A stretch of DNA of 64,000 bases. Source: Phalacrocorax aristotelis (Eukaryota > Chordata > Aves > Suliformes > Phalacrocoracidae). This document shows, one piece after another, positions 1 to 16,500 of the stretch. A program made the translations under genes and the position numbers. The stretch's first letter is position 1, and each line of letters starts with the position of its first letter. The stretch spans positions 23,166,975 to 23,230,974 of the forward strand of contig NC_134283.1 of assembly GCF_949628215.1 (NCBI RefSeq). The letters run 5' to 3'. Under the pieces are notes generated by a model, which was given only the letters and a program-made list of their open reading frames with translations, had not been told where the DNA came from and did no database searches.

Positions 1-939
1 GTCAGTGCATCTCACTCGCACAGGAAAAGCTGTGTGGTGGCTCCAAGCTGATGCATCAGGAGCAGGAAGGGGTCACTGGAGCACGTAAAACAACATACTG
101 GGCAGGGATATTAACAAATCAAAGTAGGCAAAAGCAGAAGTTGCCCTGAGCTGTTCCTGGTCTCTTAACACAGTCTCCGCAGCAGTCACGGCACCCCAGC
201 TGTGCCACCCCTGGAAGAGTTGATTTAAAAGAAAGAAGAAAAAAATCCAAAACAATACAGATTTAGTTTTGGCTTCTTTTAGCTGTAGCCTTTCATCCCA
301 CTGAGCTCCTGCGAAGGTAGCACAGGCCAATTTATGGCTCCAGAGAGCCCAGGCTCAGATCCAAAAGCTCCCAGGTTTGGCTGCAAGCCCCATTCACAGC
401 ACCCCCAGCCACCCCATGCTCCTGATCTTACAGGGCAGCTGCCACCCTTATGCAGGGTGTAGATACTCCGGCAGGCAGGGCAGTACAGAGCAAGCTTGGG
501 AAGGGAGGAGACCACTTGTCTGGGGGATTTTGCTTCCCTCTGTTGCAGGTCTTCAAGAATACACTGGTATTTTTAACAGCTCCCCTCTGCGAGCATCCCT
601 GTACGAACACACTGCCAGCACAGGCAGTTAAGACTCTGCTCTTTAATGTACTATTTCTTCCAACGTTGCAATTCCCAACCTCAAGCATGATACAGTGCTG
701 CTTCAAAAAGGTATTTACACGCATCCCAGCATCACCCCCCTTGTCATCCCAAGGAGCAAGGCCTCAACTGGTGCTAAGAACAACCAAGGGAAGTCTCTTG
801 CAGCCTCTCTAGCGGAATGGCAGCAATGACACAGGGCAACACAGCTACTGCGATGGTTTTGGATTGGTTTTGGTTGCATCCCTGATGAAATAACAACATG
901 GAGATGAGAGATGGCATTAAGCTATCTCCCCAGCCAGGG
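1..939. other. Probable TMEM208 3' UTR and downstream flank
   Basis: This stretch follows the TMEM208 stop codon on the minus strand. I recognise no coding exon on either strand. The open frames here are short and lack family motifs and splice context. The canonical AATAAA hexamer is absent from the minus strand; the best candidate end signal is an ATTAAA at 642-647. In human the next gene beyond TMEM208 is FHOD1, converging on it, but no FHOD1 exon can be seen here. Confidence 0.4.
642..647 (-). terminator. Candidate TMEM208 poly(A) signal (ATTAAA)
   Basis: TTTAAT on the plus strand reads ATTAAA on the minus strand, about 290 bases past the TMEM208 stop. It is the commonest variant poly(A) hexamer. 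I chose it only because no AATAAA occurs between the stop and the window edge. Confidence 0.3.
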
Positions 940-6132
<5,193 letters not shown>

Positions 6133-6320
6133 GACTGCCCCAGCGCCGCCATCCGCTTCCGGCCCCCCGCGGAAGAGAGCCCCACGCCCGGAAGTGGCGG
6201 GGCCGGAAGGGCGGTGCGGGCGTACATGAGGCCGCAGCAGCGGGGATACTCTCAGTCCCCCAAGCCTCCCCTGGGCGGTTCCGCCACCCGCAGCCCCAGG
6301 GGATCCTGAGGTCCTTCCCC
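6133..6320 (-). promoter_or_regulatory. TMEM208 CpG-rich promoter with ETS-type sites
   Basis: GC- and CpG-rich sequence lies directly upstream of the TMEM208 start codon, continuing the CpG island that covers exons 1 to 3 (about 5640-6320). Three ETS-family core sites are visible: CTTCCGG at 6156-6162, CCGGAAGT at 6188-6195 and CCGGAAG at 6203-6209. There is no TATA box. This is the usual layout of a housekeeping promoter. Beyond about 6320 the sequence to 6542 has no feature I recognise. Confidence 0.65.
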
Positions 6321-6542
6321 TGGCCAGCTGCGTAGCCCGGGGGCCTGGGGTGCCTGTGCCCGCCCCTCCCCTCCCATGTTCCCCCTACCCCGTACAGGCC
6401 CTGGGCTGCTCCTGCCTGTTCCCTCCCCTTGGTTATATTTTTCTGGGATTAAATGGAACAGCGTGGGGGTTGTTAGTAGTTAGGAAAGGATCATAGCTAG
6501 CAGGGGAAACACCTGAGAATTTTAGAATATTCAAGGCAGTAA

Positions 6543-7194
6543 ATCATAGAATCACAGAATGTCCTGAGCTGGAAGGGATGCACAAGGATCATCGAGTCCA
6601 ACTCCTGTCCCTGCACAGGACAACCCCAGATTCACACCATGTCTCTGAGGGCCTTGTCCAAGTTGCTTCTTGAATATCGCCAGGCTTGGCACTGTCCATG
6701 ACTGCCTCCCTGGGGAGCCTGTTCCAGGGATCCACCACCCTCTGGGTGAAGAATCTTTTCCTAATATCCAACCTAACCCTCCCCTGGCACATCTTCCTGC
6801 CATTCCCTTGGGTCCTGTCATTGGTTACCAGAGGGAAAAGATCAGCGCCTGCCCCTCCTCCTCCCCTTGTGAGGAAGCTGTAGACCTCGATGAGGTCTGC
6901 CCTCAGTCTCCTCTTGTCCAGGCTGAACAAACCAAGCAGCTTTAGCTGCTCCTCATACAGCTTCCCCTCTAAACCCTTCACCAACTTCGTGGCCCTCCTC
7001 TGGACACTCTCTCATAGCTTTATATCCTTAATGTACTGTGGTGCCCAAACCTGCACACAGCACTCGAGGTGAGGCCGCACCAGCACAGAGCAGAGCAGGA
7101 CAATCCCCTCCCTCAAACAGCTGCAATGCAGCGCTTGATGCACACAGGACACGGTTGGCCCTCTTGGCTGCCAGGGCACACAGTTGGCTCATGT
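6543..7194 (-). mobile_element. CR1 LINE fragment, minus strand
   Basis: Non-LTR retroposon read on the minus strand. Its 3' end carries the CR1-type octamer tail (ATTCTATG-like; TCATAGAATCACAGAAT on the plus strand at 6545). The minus strand codes the C-terminal end of the CR1 ORF2 reverse-transcriptase protein ([13 protein letters not shown]). It is 5'-truncated as usual for CR1. It is very similar to the copy at 34416-35368, so the two belong to one fairly young subfamily. It stops abruptly at about 7194, where that sister copy continues. Confidence 0.93.
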
Positions 7195-7772
7195 TCTAAT
7201 AATACTTAAGCCAGATAGGAGGGATTAGCAACAAATGGCCCATTAACAAGAACCTCCTAAAAAACCACAAATCACTAGAAGTTCAAGGACTGACAGTGGA
7301 AACATCCTGCTATAAAGGTTGCAGAGATAAGGGAAGGCCACAAATCAGTCAGCAGTGATAAAAGAGAACATCTTGGTCCAGAAGGCACTGAAAAACTGGA
7401 CAATGGCCAAAGCTCAGTAACTGGGGGACAGGTAATTCTGGCAGGGGGAGATTGCAAGAACCAATTCAGGTGAGGGATGAAAGGACTGCCCCACCATTCC
7501 TCTTGAGCATGTGCAGTGAATTAAAATCACACTGTAGCTTTACATTTAAGCGAAGAAAATACAGACCAATGGAAGAAGAGGATACTGTCAGGTCAATAAT
7601 TTTGTGTGGACAGGGGTCGTGTGTTAACTGTCATGTATAAATGTCAAAAAGGAATTATAGTAGGTGTGCATGCTAGGAGAGGTTTCCCCCACATACCTGG
7701 TGCCAAATAAAGTCATGCCTGCTCTTAAATACACCCAGTGTTAAAGAATTTTATTCCCAGTTTTTTGTGACA
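7190..7772 (+). mobile_element. Possible fossil LTR (solo or edge of an old ERV)
   Basis: Starts TGTTC at the point where CR1 similarity stops and ends TTTGTGACA, so it has TG...CA ends. A TATAAAT is at about 7635 and an AATAAA at 7706, followed by about 60 bases, in the order of promoter, polyadenylation signal and U5 of an LTR. Length is about 580 bases. I see no clear target duplication and recognise no retroviral coding domain next to it. Family is not assigned; an ERVL-like bird element is possible. If real it is a relic. Confidence 0.35.
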
Positions 7773-8221
7773 CCTTGGTTTCTTGGAGGTGACTGACTGC
7801 ACACCAGCAGTGCCGGGGTCCTGCACAGCCACTGAGAACCTACCAGCAGCGGAGCCAGCTGTGTTGCTCTCAACTCCCAGAGTAGCGGGCTCCTAGGAGG
7901 TGGACAGGTGCACGGGACAAGAGCCAGGGCTGCAGAGCCTGCCCCTGCAGGGTGGCAGGCTCACACCAGCAACCTTCACCAGCCCTGTCTTTCCTTGCAA
8001 CAGCTCCTTTTTTTCCAGGATGCTTGCTCTCCAAGCTTCAAACCCAAGAGGCAGGGGCCCACTTGCAGGAACTGAGCTGGTTCAACTTTTTACCAGGACC
8101 ACCCGCAGTGCTCTGAAGCCTTCCTAGGCTGGAAACAGCCTGAGTTGTAGCCTTCCTTGGAGGTAACTTGACCCCTTGCCTGCTCCTCTGCTCAACAGTA
8201 GGAATAAAACCCTCCTGCCAG
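7773..8221. other. Intergenic sequence, nothing recognised
   Basis: About 450 bases between the possible LTR and the next CR1. No gene, RNA or repeat family is recognisable. It could be flanking sequence or internal sequence of the preceding element. Confidence 0.4.
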
Positions 8222-9415
8222 TCATAGAATCATAGAATAATTAAGGTCGGAAAAGACTTCCAATATCATCAAGTCCAACCCCCAACCCAACACCACCAGG
8301 CCTCCTAAACCATGTCCCAGAGTGCCATGTCTACATGTTTTTTAACACCTCCAGGGATGGCGACTCCACCACCTCTCTGCACAACCTGTGCCAATGCCTG
8401 ACAACTCTTTCGGTGAAGACATTTTTCCTAATATCCAATCTAAACCTCCCCTGACGCAGCTTGAGGCCATTTCCTCTCGTTCTATCACTAGTGACTTGGG
8501 AGAAGAGACCAACACCCACCTCACTACAACCTCCTTTCAGGTAGTTGTAGAGAGCGATAAGGTCTCCCCTCAGCCTCTTCTCCAGGCTAAACAGCCCAAG
8601 TTCCCTTAGCTGCTCCTCATAAGACCTGCTCGCCAGACCCTTCACCAGCTTCATTGCTCTTCTCTGGACACGCTCCAGCAACTCAATGTCCTTCTTGTAC
8701 TGAGGGGTCCAAAACTGAACACAGAATTCAAGGTGTGGCCTCACCAGTGCGACGTACAGGGGGCACTATCACCTCCCTGCTCCTGCTGGCCGCCCTATTC
8801 CCAATACAAGCCAGGATGCTGTTGGCCTTCTTGGCCACCTGAGCACACTGCTGGCTCATGTTCAGCCAGCTGTCAACCAGCACCCACAGGTCCTTCTCCA
8901 CCGGGCAGCTCTCCAGCCACTTTTCCCCAAGCCTGTTGTGACCCCAGTGCAGGACCCGGCCCTTGGCCTTGTTAAACCTCACCCAGTTGAGCTCAGCCCA
9001 TTGATCCAGCCTGTACAGATCCCTCTGCAGTGCCTTCCTACCCTTGAGCAGATCTACACTCCCACTCAATTTGGTGCCACCTGCAAACTTACTGAGGGTG
9101 CACTTGATCCCCTCATCCAGATCACTGATAGATATTAAACAAGACTGGCCTCAAAACTGAGCCCTGGGGAACGCCGCCTGTGACTGACTGCCAACTGGAT
9201 TTAGCTCCGTTTAACACAACTCTGGTCTCGGCCATCCAGCCAGTTTTTTACCCAGCAAAGAGTACACGTGTCCAAGTCATGAGCAGCCAGCTCCTCTAGG
9301 AGGATGCTGTGGGAGACAGTGTCGAAGGCTTTGTTAAAAGTCCAGGTAGACAACATCCACAGCCTTTTGCTCACCCACTAGGTGGGTCACCCTGTCACAG
9401 AATGAGATCAGGAGA
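8222..9415 (-). mobile_element. CR1 LINE, longer minus-strand copy
   Basis: Begins with two CR1 terminal octamer units (TCATAGAATCATAGAATAAT) and extends about 1.2 kb. The minus strand shows the ORF2 C-terminal region with [33 protein letters not shown] and [11 protein letters not shown] separate upstream frame (9069 down) carries more of the reverse-transcriptase C-terminal part ([20 protein letters not shown]), so the reading frame is interrupted. The element is 5'-truncated and dead. It differs in subfamily from the copies at 6543 and 34416. Confidence 0.93.
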
Positions 9416-9571
9416 TCATCCTGCAGGCTTCTTCATGCTCTGTGCCGCAGCTTCCACAGTGCTGCAGCACAGTTCCACTTGTGCCTGCTTTGGTTCCTTT
9501 TTGCCCGCAGTCAGCCTGACACCGCTCCCCAAACCTTGAGAAAGGACACGGCCCCAAGTTCTCCACAAGTG

Positions 9572-9577
9572 TTTATT
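9572..9577 (-). terminator. Candidate ELMO3 poly(A) signal (AATAAA)
   Basis: TTTATT on the plus strand reads AATAAA on the minus strand, about 975 bases past the ELMO3 stop. It is the first canonical signal downstream. The sequence between it and the stop has no recognised exon and is best read as 3' UTR. Confidence 0.55.
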
Positions 9578-10551
9578 GTCCCAGTATGCAGGAGGCAGAG
9601 GCACAGTCAGAGTCCCAGCGACCTGCAGCTGCAGTCACAGGCTACACCTGATGGAGAAGCTGTAGGCACAAGGAGGTGCAGGGTACCAGGGTGGGAGCCA
9701 TGGGGGCCAGGGAGGAGGTAGCTTGTCGTGGTGCAGTAGTGCAGCAGCATGGCTGAAGTGTGCAAGTACCCGCCTGGGGCAGGGGAAGGCACCAGGATTG
9801 GCATGAGCACCGGGTAGCAAGGGTAGACCAGGGTGTCCTCACCAGTCACTGCAGCAGCGAGCCCCTGCCCAGCTGAAATGGTGGTGGGAGAGGGGGCTTG
9901 TACCCTAAACACCCCCCCCCCCTTCCAGGACTAGGAGCTCACATGGCTCAGCATAAAAATGTTTCAGTGTGCATTGGCCTGGCTGGGCAGGCACTCGGTG
10001 CTCTGAGATGCTGTCTGCTCACCACACTGAGTGGAAAGGGTGATTTATCCTTTTTCTAACTGCTTTCTTGGCCAGAAAGGATCCCCCAACACCAACGGAA
10101 AGCCAGGCATCAGAGATTTGTACCTTTGTAGTGCTGCCCCCCTCCAGCTGTCCCAGGGCTGCCTGTACCTTTATTTCCACCCACATCCTTGCCCTCTCTG
10201 CCCAATGCCAGCTGCAGTGGGGGGTCAACACCACCACAGAGGCATTCGGCTGTCTGGAAAGTACTTCGTCTTGCCTGCCCATAGTAGGGGGGCAAAACAT
10301 CCAGGTCACCCCCCTTCGAACAGGAGCCCAACGCACGGTGGCTCAGCCCCATGCTCTTGCAGGAGGGCAGGACACAAGCAGAGAAGGGTGGGAAGTTCAC
10401 CCTGGGACGGGCAAGGTGCAGGCAGTTGCATGCCCTGCCTGCCCAGCCAGCACCTGGGCTTGTCCCTTTGGGCAGGAGATGGAGGGCAGAGCCTGGAGTA
10501 AGAGGTTTGATTCTGGGAGGTGTAGGGAAGGGATGGGGCACAGGAAGGAAC
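9578..10551 (-). other. ELMO3 3' UTR (inferred)
   Basis: The stretch lies between the ELMO3 stop and the AATAAA at 9572-9577. It contains an uninterrupted run of 11 C at about 9912-9922 (G in the mRNA). Several chance frames exist on both strands, including one of about 100 codons at 9607-9912 on the minus strand, but none has a family motif. Confidence 0.5.
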
Positions 10552-13500
10552 TCACTGCTCTGCGTGGCAGAAGTCGTAGCAGAAGTTTAAATTGCTGGGG
10601 GGTTTTGGGACAGGAGGGGGGGTGTCAGGGATGCTGATATTCTCCAGGTCCAAGAGCCGCAGCTTGAGCTCCATGGACAGCAGGACATCGAGGTCCCTCT
10701 GTGTTCGCTCACTTGTCATCTCCTTGCCCAGGAGCACGTTCAGCCCATCCATCCAGAGGGAGACCTGAGGAAGCAGAGCACAGGCATCTCCGGCACCAGC
10801 CCTGGGCAGCCAGAGAGCTCACCTCTCCCTGCCCTATGGCTCCCATCCCAGAGAAGCCCGGGAGAGTGGGCTGGGGAGGCCACACATGACTCCCTTCCCC
10901 GCCAGCTGTCCCACCTGGCTGCAGCATGCCTCCCCAGTGGGACCCTGGAACTCACCTCATACCGGGAGGGGGCAATGAAGTTGAGGCAGTATTCCTCCAT
11001 GTCATACACGATGGAGAAGGCCAGCTCCAGGATGTCCTGTGGTGACAGCACAGGGGGTAGCCTGCTTCTCAGCTGGATTCTTTCCAGCTCCGGCAGGGTT
11101 CAGACCAGGAGCTGCCTCCCAGCTTCCTCCCCTGCACCCCCAAAGACCCAAGAGGTCTCCAGTCTCAAACTGTGTCAATAACCTGCCACCGTCCATAAAA
11201 CCACCCAACCTGCCATGATCTATGCACCACCAAAACCCATCAGCAGCTTGGGAGGGGAGCATGCTGGGCCCCCTGTGCAAGACAGGGTGGGAGGTGCTGA
11301 CCTTGTTCTGCTTCCCAGAGCTCTTCTCCTTCATGTGCGGGCACTCCTTCCCCACAAGCAGCATCTTCATGTCTGCCACAGGAACTGGGACAAGTGGAGG
11401 AGCTGTGAGCACCCATTCTCCTCTCCTCTCCCCAGGTCTCCGGCGCTCAGAACCCAGCAGAGCCCAAGTGTGGGGGCTTGCAGCCATCCACAACTCCGGG
11501 CGCAGGGGGCTCAAGCCACTCTGCAGCACCCTCTGAAGAGCCAGACTGCCCCAGCCCGAACTCCCACAGCTCCCAGTCCCACAGCACCGTGGGCACTGGG
11601 CCACGCGTGTGGCAGCCAGGCAAGAGGAGCAATTCTGCCTTAAGATAGCCCCAGCACATCACAGCTGGGGTGTGCAGAAGGCTCCCCTCTCTCCTTCCCA
11701 CCCTCTCTTTCTCCCATCACCTACTTTTCTCTGGCAGGCTCTCAATGGGGGGAGAGTGCACCCCCTCCTCCACGTCCCCATAGTGCAGCACCTTGTGGTT
11801 GGGTGACAGGCGGCAGTACCAGAGCTTGTCTGCAGGAGAAGCGCTGTTGGGAAATGCTCAGCCCCTCCCTGCTGAGGTCCCCTTTCCCGGGTGGACAGAG
11901 CTGCCCCCTCATCAGCACATCCCACTTGCCGGGCATGCTACTCCCGCAGATTAATTGTGACTTCCCCAGTGGCAGAGGACGTGGGGACAAGCCTCTGCCC
12001 CCCTCCCAGGACCCAGGAGCAGAGGGCTGGCACTCACCCTGCCTGCGGCGGCTGCTGATCTTGCGGAAGAGGGTGCCCTCGCAGAGGTGCAGCAGGCGCT
12101 GCTGTCGGATCAGCTCCAGGAGCTCTGGCTTCAGCCTCTCGCGCAACTCCCTGGGGTGAAAGATGAGCATGCCTACTTCAGCAGGTGCTCACTGACCTCC
12201 CCCAGCCTCACAGCATCCTCCCCTATGGCCCCCCATCACAGCTCCAGCTCCCTGCCTGCAGCCCACTCACAGCACGGGCACAGCCAGCGTCTCCTCCTGG
12301 TGCAGCCGCTCCGTCTGCCGCAGCTTCAGGATCTCGCTGTAGTTCAGTGCATTCACTCTGGTCTTGAATAGCTCCAGGGATGTGGGCTTGAGGGACAGGG
12401 TCCTGGTGATCTGCTCCCGCACCACCTGCAGCACCTGTAGGGCCCAGGTTGTCACTCCCAGTCTGGTGACGCTCACCAGAGCCCCTGAATTTGTGCACAG
12501 CCCATGGTCCCAGCTCCCACCTGGGGCCCCAGCATCCCCTCGCACCTTGTCAAAGTCCTCCTGAGTAGCGCGCATCTCCTTCCAGGTCTTGTTCACCAGC
12601 TGGATGCAGATGCAGAAGAGCTCTTCAAAGAAATGATCCTGCCCGAAGAACATAGGGTAAAAGGCCTGAGCTGTCTCCGAGCCTGCAGTGAGAAGAACAG
12701 ATGATGCCAGACTCCCCAGTTTTTCCAGGGGATTTCAGTGTCCAGGAGATCCTGGACATTTTCCAGCCTTTCACCTGCTGTCAGCCACGCCAGGGCCTGA
12801 TGGCCCCATGTCTGCAGCCCCCTGCCCAACAGCTTGTTCTTACTCCTGCCAGCCAGCAGGCAGCAGGGCAGGGAGAGGGACAAGGCAGGGCACACACGTA
12901 CATGGCTCTCCAACGTGGAGGATCTCACAGAGGATCAGGGTAAGTTGGATGCTGCTTCGAGCGAAGGGGCATTCGTGTTTGTCTTCCCGGCTGCTGTTCT
13001 CAAGGACAAACTGATGGAGAGGGTTGTTGCCTTGCATTACATAGGCCATGGGCTTGGAGGAAGAGCTGTTCCCCCCACCCTGACTTGAGCCATATCTAGC
13101 AAAAGTAATCCACTCTCCCACAAAAACAGCCCCAGTCTCCTCCTCCCCTGTGGCAGTAGGGGAGCTGATTGCAGGCACAGAAGGTCAGAGTGTGCCTAAT
13201 GCTCTGCAGCCACTGGCTGATTTTGCCCAAATCACCCCGGTTTGCTCAGACGTGAACACAGTCTGGAAACCAAGGCAAAACACCAAAAATTATGGGGACC
13301 CTTCAGTGCCACCAGCCTCAAACAGCTTCCACCCACAGGGAGGACTCGGCTCCATCTGAAACAGGGCAACAGTAGGACACTTGCCCAAAAGGGACATCCT
13401 CGCCTTGGTTTGGCCAAGAACAGGTCACAGGGAAAGGAAAAGAAGGTGAAGATCCACCAGCACCTCTCCAGCAGAGAGCACGCACCCTGCTGTATGCGTT

Positions 13501-16500
13501 GGGGGTGTGCCTGGAGAAATACACCATGTTGTCAAGGGCAAGAAGTCCAGGCGGGGCACGGCGGAGGTCCTCTGCTGGGTTGCTGTTGTTCTAGGAGAAC
13601 ACAAAAGGATGCAGTTTAGCAACTGCTACTTTCTTCTCCGAGCAGCAGAGTCCTCCTGATGCAGCCATGGGGTTTGCCTTTTGAATCCTGTAGCTCCAGA
13701 GCACTCGCTGTTTAGCAGTGCCAAGGGACAAGAAGGGAGGTACTGCCTAGTGGCCCATCAGGATCAACAGGACACCAGGCTTAGGGGAGCCATCAGAAGG
13801 TGCTGCCAAAGCCAGGTTGCGGAACCAGCGTGGGGCTGGGGCGGGGATGCGGGGGACGCACCATGAAGCCCAGCTTGCGGAACTCCTTGGCACACAGGGA
13901 TCGCCGGCGCTCGGTGCTGAAGTTGCTGGCAGGTGTCTCGCTCTCTGACTCAAAGGCGGTTTGGCGCAGAGACTGGAGGAGCTCCCGCTGTTCCTGGAGG
14001 GAGAGCGGAGAGAAGGGCATGCTGCTGAGCCCCACGTAAGAAGGTTCTCCCAGGACAAACCAGTGATTAAATCAAATTCCTGGGTTCACCCAAAGGCAAA
14101 TTTTCACCCGCCTCTACTTCCACAGGTGGAAGAGAGCAGGGCCAGATTTGCAAGGGGAGTGCTCCCAGACCTGTGAGTAGGGATCCATGGGGGTCCTCAT
14201 GCGGCACTCGCACAGGTTGAGGCTGATGGACTGCAGCACATACAGGTAATGGGCCATCTCATCCCCCGGCGGCTCTGAGCTGTGGATAATGTTCTACAGG
14301 AGACCACGAGTGAGAAGGTTCCCCCAGGCTGCTGCTCCTGGTTCCTCCAAGCCCAGAGCAAAACAGCCAAAGCCCAACAGGTCCTGCTGCTTGAAGGGGC
14401 ATGAGGAAGCAGGCAGCTCCCCTTGAGGTTTGGCAAGAGGTGAGCGTGCTGAACCGCAGGCAGCCAGGGGTGCTACCCTGGGCACATGGTGCCACCACAG
14501 CAGCACCCACAGGAGGCATTGTGGAAGAGGTATGTGGCATGTAGGCAGGCACAGTCACCAACAGCAGGGGCTGAAGGAACAGGGACTGGAGGGGAAGGAT
14601 AGAGGATGAAGCACAGAGCAGACCTTTGCATGACCCCAGCTCCTCACCTTGTGGATAAACTGCCTGATGTTCTTCTCCCTCAGATATTCCATCATGTCCT
14701 AGGACGGGAAGAGGCTGTGAGATATTCCCCAGCTTGGCACACTACCATTTCCCAAAAAAGCTGGTGTTCCCTCTGCAGACCCACTTTTCTGCTATGGCCT
14801 GGCTTTGGGCCACAGGTAGGGTGGGAACAGAAAGGAACTGGCAGCCTCAGGAGTGACACTGGTAAACAGGAGACCTGCCCCGAGCTCCCACTGCCCTGGC
14901 AGCCAGCGTGAGACAGCAGAGGCCTCTTGGCAGAGCACCTCTGCGACAGGGATACTGAGGTGCTTGGGTCTGCAATGCCTACCACCCTGCCATCACCCGG
15001 GCCTGCCTGCTGCCCGTGGGCAGAGAGCAGCCCCTTACCCGTCGCTCAGCGTCAGTTGCAGCCAGCAGCAGTGCAATGAGCAGGGCCATCGCCTTCAGCT
15101 GCAGCTCAGCATTTGTCCTGCAGAAGGAGGATGATGAGGATGGGAAGAGTCACCAGCTCTGAGGATGGCCTTGCCCTCCCCAAGGCAGAGTCCTCTCCTG
15201 CCTTCACTGCTGGACCCCACTGCACAGAGCTGGGGGACCCAGAGAGGCCAGACCAATGAGTGAACAGCTGCTGACAGCGGGACCGGGGGTGAGATGGTCC
15301 CCCCAGCTGTGACTGCAGAGCACCCATGGATGGATGAGATACTGCTCTGCACACATCCCTGGGTACAGCATCTTGGAGCTGCAGGAGAACCCAGGGTGAG
15401 CAGCAGACTCAGCGGTCTGGCAAGGAGCCCTGGACACAAGCCTCTCCATTTTCTAGAAACAAAAAACTCCAAAATGAAGAGATGCAGAGGTATGAGGCAG
15501 ATGGGGGAATGAAGAACCTGCCTTAGCTGAGGGATCTGAACTCTTTTGTTCAGTACAGCACCACCACCCCAAGTTGCAGGGAATATACTACCACTCCTAA
15601 ATACACCAGAGAAAGGGAAGGATGAATCATAGAATGCCCTGAGTTGGAAGGGACCCACAAGGATCATCGAGTCCAACTCCTGTCCTTGCACAGGACAACC
15701 CCAAACTTCACCCCATGTGTCTGAGGGCATTGTCCAAGTGCTTCTTGAATATCATCACGCTTGGTGCTGTGACTAGCTCCCTGGAGAGCCTGTTCCAGTG
15801 CTCCACCACCCTCTGGGTGAAGAACCTTTTCCTAACATCCAAAATCCCAACATCCTCCCCTGGGACATCTTCCTGCCATTTCCTCAGGTCCTAAGAAGAG
15901 CCAACACCAGAAAAAATGCCAGTCAGTGAAAGAACCAAGACATCTGAATGAAACAGGCCATGAATGAAAAAACCTGACCTGGAAATGGGATGGTTCCTAG
16001 GACAGTCTGTTCCTCCCCCAGAAGTGGGGACAGGACAGGCTACCCACCCACAAGTTGTTTAGGAAGGGACAATACAACGTGCCATCAGCAACACCTGGAG
16101 AAATCCCTTCCATTCCCTCATCCCCACCAGCTTTGGGATGGGGGCAAACGGCACTCTGGCCTCTCCACTTACGCCTGCAGGTGGGTCAGAAGACGATCCA
16201 ACGTCACTTCTTTTTTGACTAGATCAAAGAGGAGGTGACTGGTGGGTACCATGTTCTCCAAGATAGACAAAGAGAGCTGCTGGACAGATGCATCCACCAC
16301 GTTCATATTGACGTAACTCACTATCTACAAGGCACAAAACCATCTGTTGATGGTAGGCTAAGCCTGGGTGACGAGGGCAACAAGGAATCCCAAGGGCTTA
16401 GGCTGTGGAACCTGCAGAAGGCACTTACCTTCTTGATGAAGGCTGCACTAAGGATCTCCCAGGAAACAAAATCATGTTCCATCAGCTCCATGAAGGCCTT

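Noticed and set aside
73-330. Minus-strand open frame with a hydrophobic stretch at the window start
   Set aside because: It looks like a membrane helix by composition only. It lies beyond the TMEM208 stop, has no recognised homologue and no clear splice sites.
9607-9912. Minus-strand 101-codon frame between ELMO3 and the CR1
   Set aside because: It lies between the ELMO3 stop and a good poly(A) signal, has no domain, and is best read as 3' UTR.
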